A stretch of 6,551 bases of DNA from Nitrosopumilaceae archaeon (GTDB taxonomy: Archaea > Thermoproteota > Nitrososphaeria > Nitrososphaerales > Nitrosopumilaceae), in NCBI GenBank assembly GCA_021296165.1, contig JAGWAW010000148.1, positions 1 through 6,551 of the forward strand, given 5' to 3'. The notes beneath the pieces are model-generated. The model was not told the DNA's origin. It worked only from the letters and a program-made list of their open reading frames with translations, and did no database searches. Shown here one piece after another: positions 4,481 through 6,551 of this stretch (positions are counted from its first letter, which is position 1; each line of letters begins with the position of its first letter). Position numbers and translations under genes: made by a program.

Positions 4481-6148
4481 GTGAAATACCCGGACATAAT
4501 AAACCCAGAAATATCTAGGATCGGGACGGCCGACTCGCAGCGGTACAACATAGCCGCTGGCATACTGATCAGCGAGGCTGTACGGACGTGCTTGGGGCCC
4601 CGGGGCATGGAAAAGATGTACGTGGACATACTGGGAGAGGAGACGGTGACCAAGCACGGCGGGATGTTCTTGAGGAAGGTGGATGTGGACCACCCCGCCG
4701 CCAAGACCGTAGTTGATGCGGTGAATGCGGTGGACACCCATGTCGGTGACGGGACCGTGTCTACTGCCGTGCTGATGGGCGCGCTGCTGGAGGGCGCCCA
4801 GCGACTGCTGGCGCTGGGTATTCCCACCGCGTCGGTAATACGGGGGTTCGAGATGGGTTCGCGGCGCTCCCTGCGCGCTTTGGATGCGATGGGCTTCGGG
4901 GAGGGTGCCGGCACCCGGCGCAGGCTGGTTGCCTCGTGCATCGAATGCAAGGCCATATCCGACTCGCTGGCCGATGCTGACAGACTGACGGACATGATAC
5001 TCGAGGCATCCGCATTAGTCACTGATGCCCGCACCGGCACGGTGGATGTAGACTCCGTAAAGATAGAGGAAAAGGCAGGTGTGACGACGGACATGGATCT
5101 GGTGCGGGGGACGGTACTGGACAAGCCTGTTGACAGCGCCGCCATGCAGCACGTCCTGACCGATGCCCCGGTTCTCCTGCTGAATGATCCGCTGGAGCCA
5201 TCGCGCACAAAAACCGAGTCGGTCATTGAGGTCTCCGCCGTGGACGACATAAGTCGGTTCGGGGAGCAGGAGGATGCCGACATCCTGTCCACCGTGAGGA
5301 AGGTGGCCGACTCCGGCGCCCGGCTGGTGGTCTCCCGCAAGGGGATCGGGGAATTGGCCCAGTCCTATTTGGCCCGTCGGGGCATAGTTACCATACGCCG
5401 TGCAAAGTACAACGACCTGTGGTGGCTGGAAAAGTCCACCGGCGCCCGCACCTGCTCCAGCGTGGAGGACATATCCAGGCATGAGCTAGGCATGGCGTCC
5501 CGCGTATACCAAAGGGTGGTGGGCGGGGACGAGATGGTCTTTGTGGAATCAGAGGCGCCCGGCTCCGTCACACTGCTTCTGCGCGCCGTCTCCAAGCGGT
5601 ATCTGGATGAGTTCCACAGGACGGCACTCAACGCCCTCAGGGCGCTGCGCGCCTTTGCTGTGGATCCGCTATTTGTGTACGGCGGCGGATCCTGTGAGGT
5701 GGCCCTGGCAATGGGCCTGCGCCAGCAGGCGCCGCTGGTGGAGGGACGTGAGCAGAAGGCGGTGTATGCCTTTGCCGACGCCTTAGAGTCGATCCCGGCT
5801 ACACTGGCGCGCAACGCCGGCATGGATGTCTTGGACACGCTGCCTCTGCTCCGGAACCGGTGTGCTGCAGAGCCGGACGGCAGGTGGGGGGTGGATGCGG
5901 TCTCCCGGAGCGTGGCCAGGATACGGGGGGTGGTGGATGCGCGCGCCGTAAAGGAACAGGTGATCAAATCCGCCACCGAGGGGGTTAACCTCATACTGAA
6001 TGTGGATGATGTCTTCATGAAGGACCTGATAGACAATACCCACTGCCACATAGACGGGACCGTCCACGCCCACAAGGATCCCGGCCGCAACCACAACCAC
6101 TGGGAACAGGAGGGTCTGGAGCAGCGGCAGATGCACCAATACTACTGA
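4481..6148 (+). CDS. Divergent thermosome-like chaperonin subunit, catalytic aspartates replaced
   Basis: A 555-aa group II chaperonin (thermosome/CCT family), normally an ATP-driven double-ring folding machine in the cytoplasm. The architecture is complete: equatorial LGPRGMEKM (39-46 region), HVGDGT (87-92, Mg-binding Asp90 kept), an apical domain with the helical protrusion region (about 225-370), then YGGGSCEVALAMGLR (400-414) and EGREQ...AFADALESIP (421-439). Two otherwise near-invariant residues are changed. TNDGAT is VTKHGG here, with His59 at the catalytic Asp. The HDAL motif is LNAL, with Asn384 at the second catalytic Asp. These match GroEL Asp52 and Asp398, needed for ATP hydrolysis. 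It likely binds nucleotide but hydrolyses it poorly or not at all. The C-terminus is unusual: instead of a Gly/Met-rich tail it carries three His-x-His motifs (521-523, 529-531, 538-540). It is probably an accessory or specialised subunit of a mixed ring; decay is the alternative, but the frame is intact. Confidence 0.9.
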   Translation: MKYPDIINPEISRIGTADSQRYNIAAGILISEAVRTCLGPRGMEKMYVDILGEETVTKHGGMFLRKVDVDHPAAKTVVDAVNAVDTHVGDGTVSTAVLMGALLEGAQRLLALGIPTASVIRGFEMGSRRSLRALDAMGFGEGAGTRRRLVASCIECKAISDSLADADRLTDMILEASALVTDARTGTVDVDSVKIEEKAGVTTDMDLVRGTVLDKPVDSAAMQHVLTDAPVLLLNDPLEPSRTKTESVIEVSAVDDISRFGEQEDADILSTVRKVADSGARLVVSRKGIGELAQSYLARRGIVTIRRAKYNDLWWLEKSTGARTCSSVEDISRHELGMASRVYQRVVGGDEMVFVESEAPGSVTLLLRAVSKRYLDEFHRTALNALRALRAFAVDPLFVYGGGSCEVALAMGLRQQAPLVEGREQKAVYAFADALESIPATLARNAGMDVLDTLPLLRNRCAAEPDGRWGVDAVSRSVARIRGVVDARAVKEQVIKSATEGVNLILNVDDVFMKDLIDNTHCHIDGTVHAHKDPGRNHNHWEQEGLEQRQMHQYY

Positions 6149-6186
6149 GGTGCTCTCGGCGGACGTTGCGCGGCGACGGTCTTGCG

Positions 6187-6242
6187 TTTTTTATTTGAGA
6201 CAGGCACAATCCAAAATGTGGAGTAATTTTTGACTGTTTTTT
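6187..6242 (+). terminator. Triple T-tract terminator after the chaperonin gene
   Basis: Three T runs (6187-6192, 6227-6231 and 6237-6242) lie 39-94 bp after the chaperonin stop. Clustered T-tracts are the usual archaeal termination signal. No strong hairpin is needed or seen. The third run directly precedes the ATG at 6243. Confidence 0.5.
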
Positions 6243-6551
6243 ATGATGAGGCGGAATTCCAGCCGCTGGACCATGCACGTGGCGGCCAGCACTAACTTTG
6301 CGCGCTCATATTCGTCATGCAAGAGTGGGCGGTATGCCGGGGCGCGGCGCCTCCGGATGTCTGCAATGCTCAATAAGTGGCACGACAGGATGCTGGTGGC
6401 ATCGCGCGCCGCGGAGCGCCCGCACACTTTAACGTGGATGAACTATCCGTTCTTGCGGAGGAATCCACCGCTCAGGTTCCTCCCGCAATGCCGGGTGATG
6501 GGTAGGAAAAGTGCGTCTAGGATCTTAAACAGTACTTCGGATCATGGCAGG
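6243..6551 (+). CDS. Hypothetical protein, partial (runs off the window end)
   Basis: Two ATG codons at 6243-6248 open a frame with no stop for 103 codons to the last base of the window. About 74% of its codons end in G or C, similar to the real genes here. The product is basic and Arg/Ser-rich, beginning MMRRNSSRWTMHVAAS and later WMNYPFLRRNPPLRFLPQ. I recognise no family. A weak AT-rich string (GTAATTTTT, about 6223-6231) lies upstream but is not a good TATA box. A shorter minus-strand frame overlaps it (6427-6191) and cannot be wholly excluded. The window end prevents a decision. Confidence 0.35.
   Translation, partial: MMRRNSSRWTMHVAASTNFARSYSSCKSGRYAGARRLRMSAMLNKWHDRMLVASRAAERPHTLTWMNYPFLRRNPPLRFLPQCRVMGRKSASRILNSTSDHGR

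Noticed and set aside
4453..5340. 295-codon minus-strand frame opposite the chaperonin gene
   Set aside because: Ser/Thr/Ala-rich antisense shadow of a clearly conserved chaperonin sequence; no motif of its own.
5365..6096. 243-codon minus-strand frame opposite the chaperonin 3' half
   Set aside because: Antisense shadow with low-complexity Ser/Arg content; the plus strand encodes conserved chaperonin motifs throughout.
1..6551. tRNA, rRNA or CRISPR arrays
   Set aside because: I found no cloverleaf with a GTTCGA-type arm outside coding sequence, no rRNA-like stretch and no regularly spaced repeats on either strand.

Overview
The window reads as archaeal chromosome. Three things point there: a group II (thermosome/CCT-type) chaperonin, TATA elements placed about 23-32 bp upstream of starts with little or no leader (leaderless-style promoters), and T-tract terminators. 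The high G+C, GC-rich third codon positions and frequent GTG starts fit a high-GC thaumarchaeote (ammonia-oxidising lineage, Cenarchaeum-like). This lineage call is inference from style and gene content, not from a marker gene.

Layout. (1) 1-92: nothing assignable. (2) 93-371, minus: a small helical protein of unknown function with a TATA element at its 5' end. (3) 372-988: no convincing gene. About 585-787 is the decayed 3' end of a TnpB-type element (RNA-scaffold region plus terminal hairpin), in plus orientation. (4) 1018-2594, plus: a sodium:solute symporter whose first membrane segment is broken by a one-base frame offset; the clean frame begins at GTG 1104, after that segment. (5) 2595-2917: mostly empty; one weak 48-codon ORF. 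(6) 2926-4432: a complete insertion, minus orientation, carrying one gene, an intact TnpB RNA-guided nuclease, followed by its probable omega RNA. The insertion has perfect 24-bp terminal inverted repeats and an exact 8-bp target duplication (GAGATTCA). These are marks of a DDE-type transposon, not of the IS200/IS605 chemistry normally linked to tnpB, and no transposase is encoded. (7) 4481-6148, plus: a divergent thermosome subunit in which both conserved catalytic aspartates are replaced and the tail is rich in histidine. (8) 6149-6551: T-tract terminators, then an uncharacterised open frame that runs off the window.

How the parts relate. The symporter and chaperonin look like independent host genes, each with its own promoter. 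The TnpB element landed in the chaperonin's upstream region, so the target duplication ends only about 12 bp before its TATA-like box. The relic at 585-787 is about 81% identical over 67 bp to the RNA end of the intact element, in the opposite orientation. Its terminal hairpin shows compensatory base changes with an unchanged loop, so a structured RNA is the conserved unit. The items most worth following are the TnpB transposon with DDE-style ends and the apparently ATPase-dead chaperonin paralogue.
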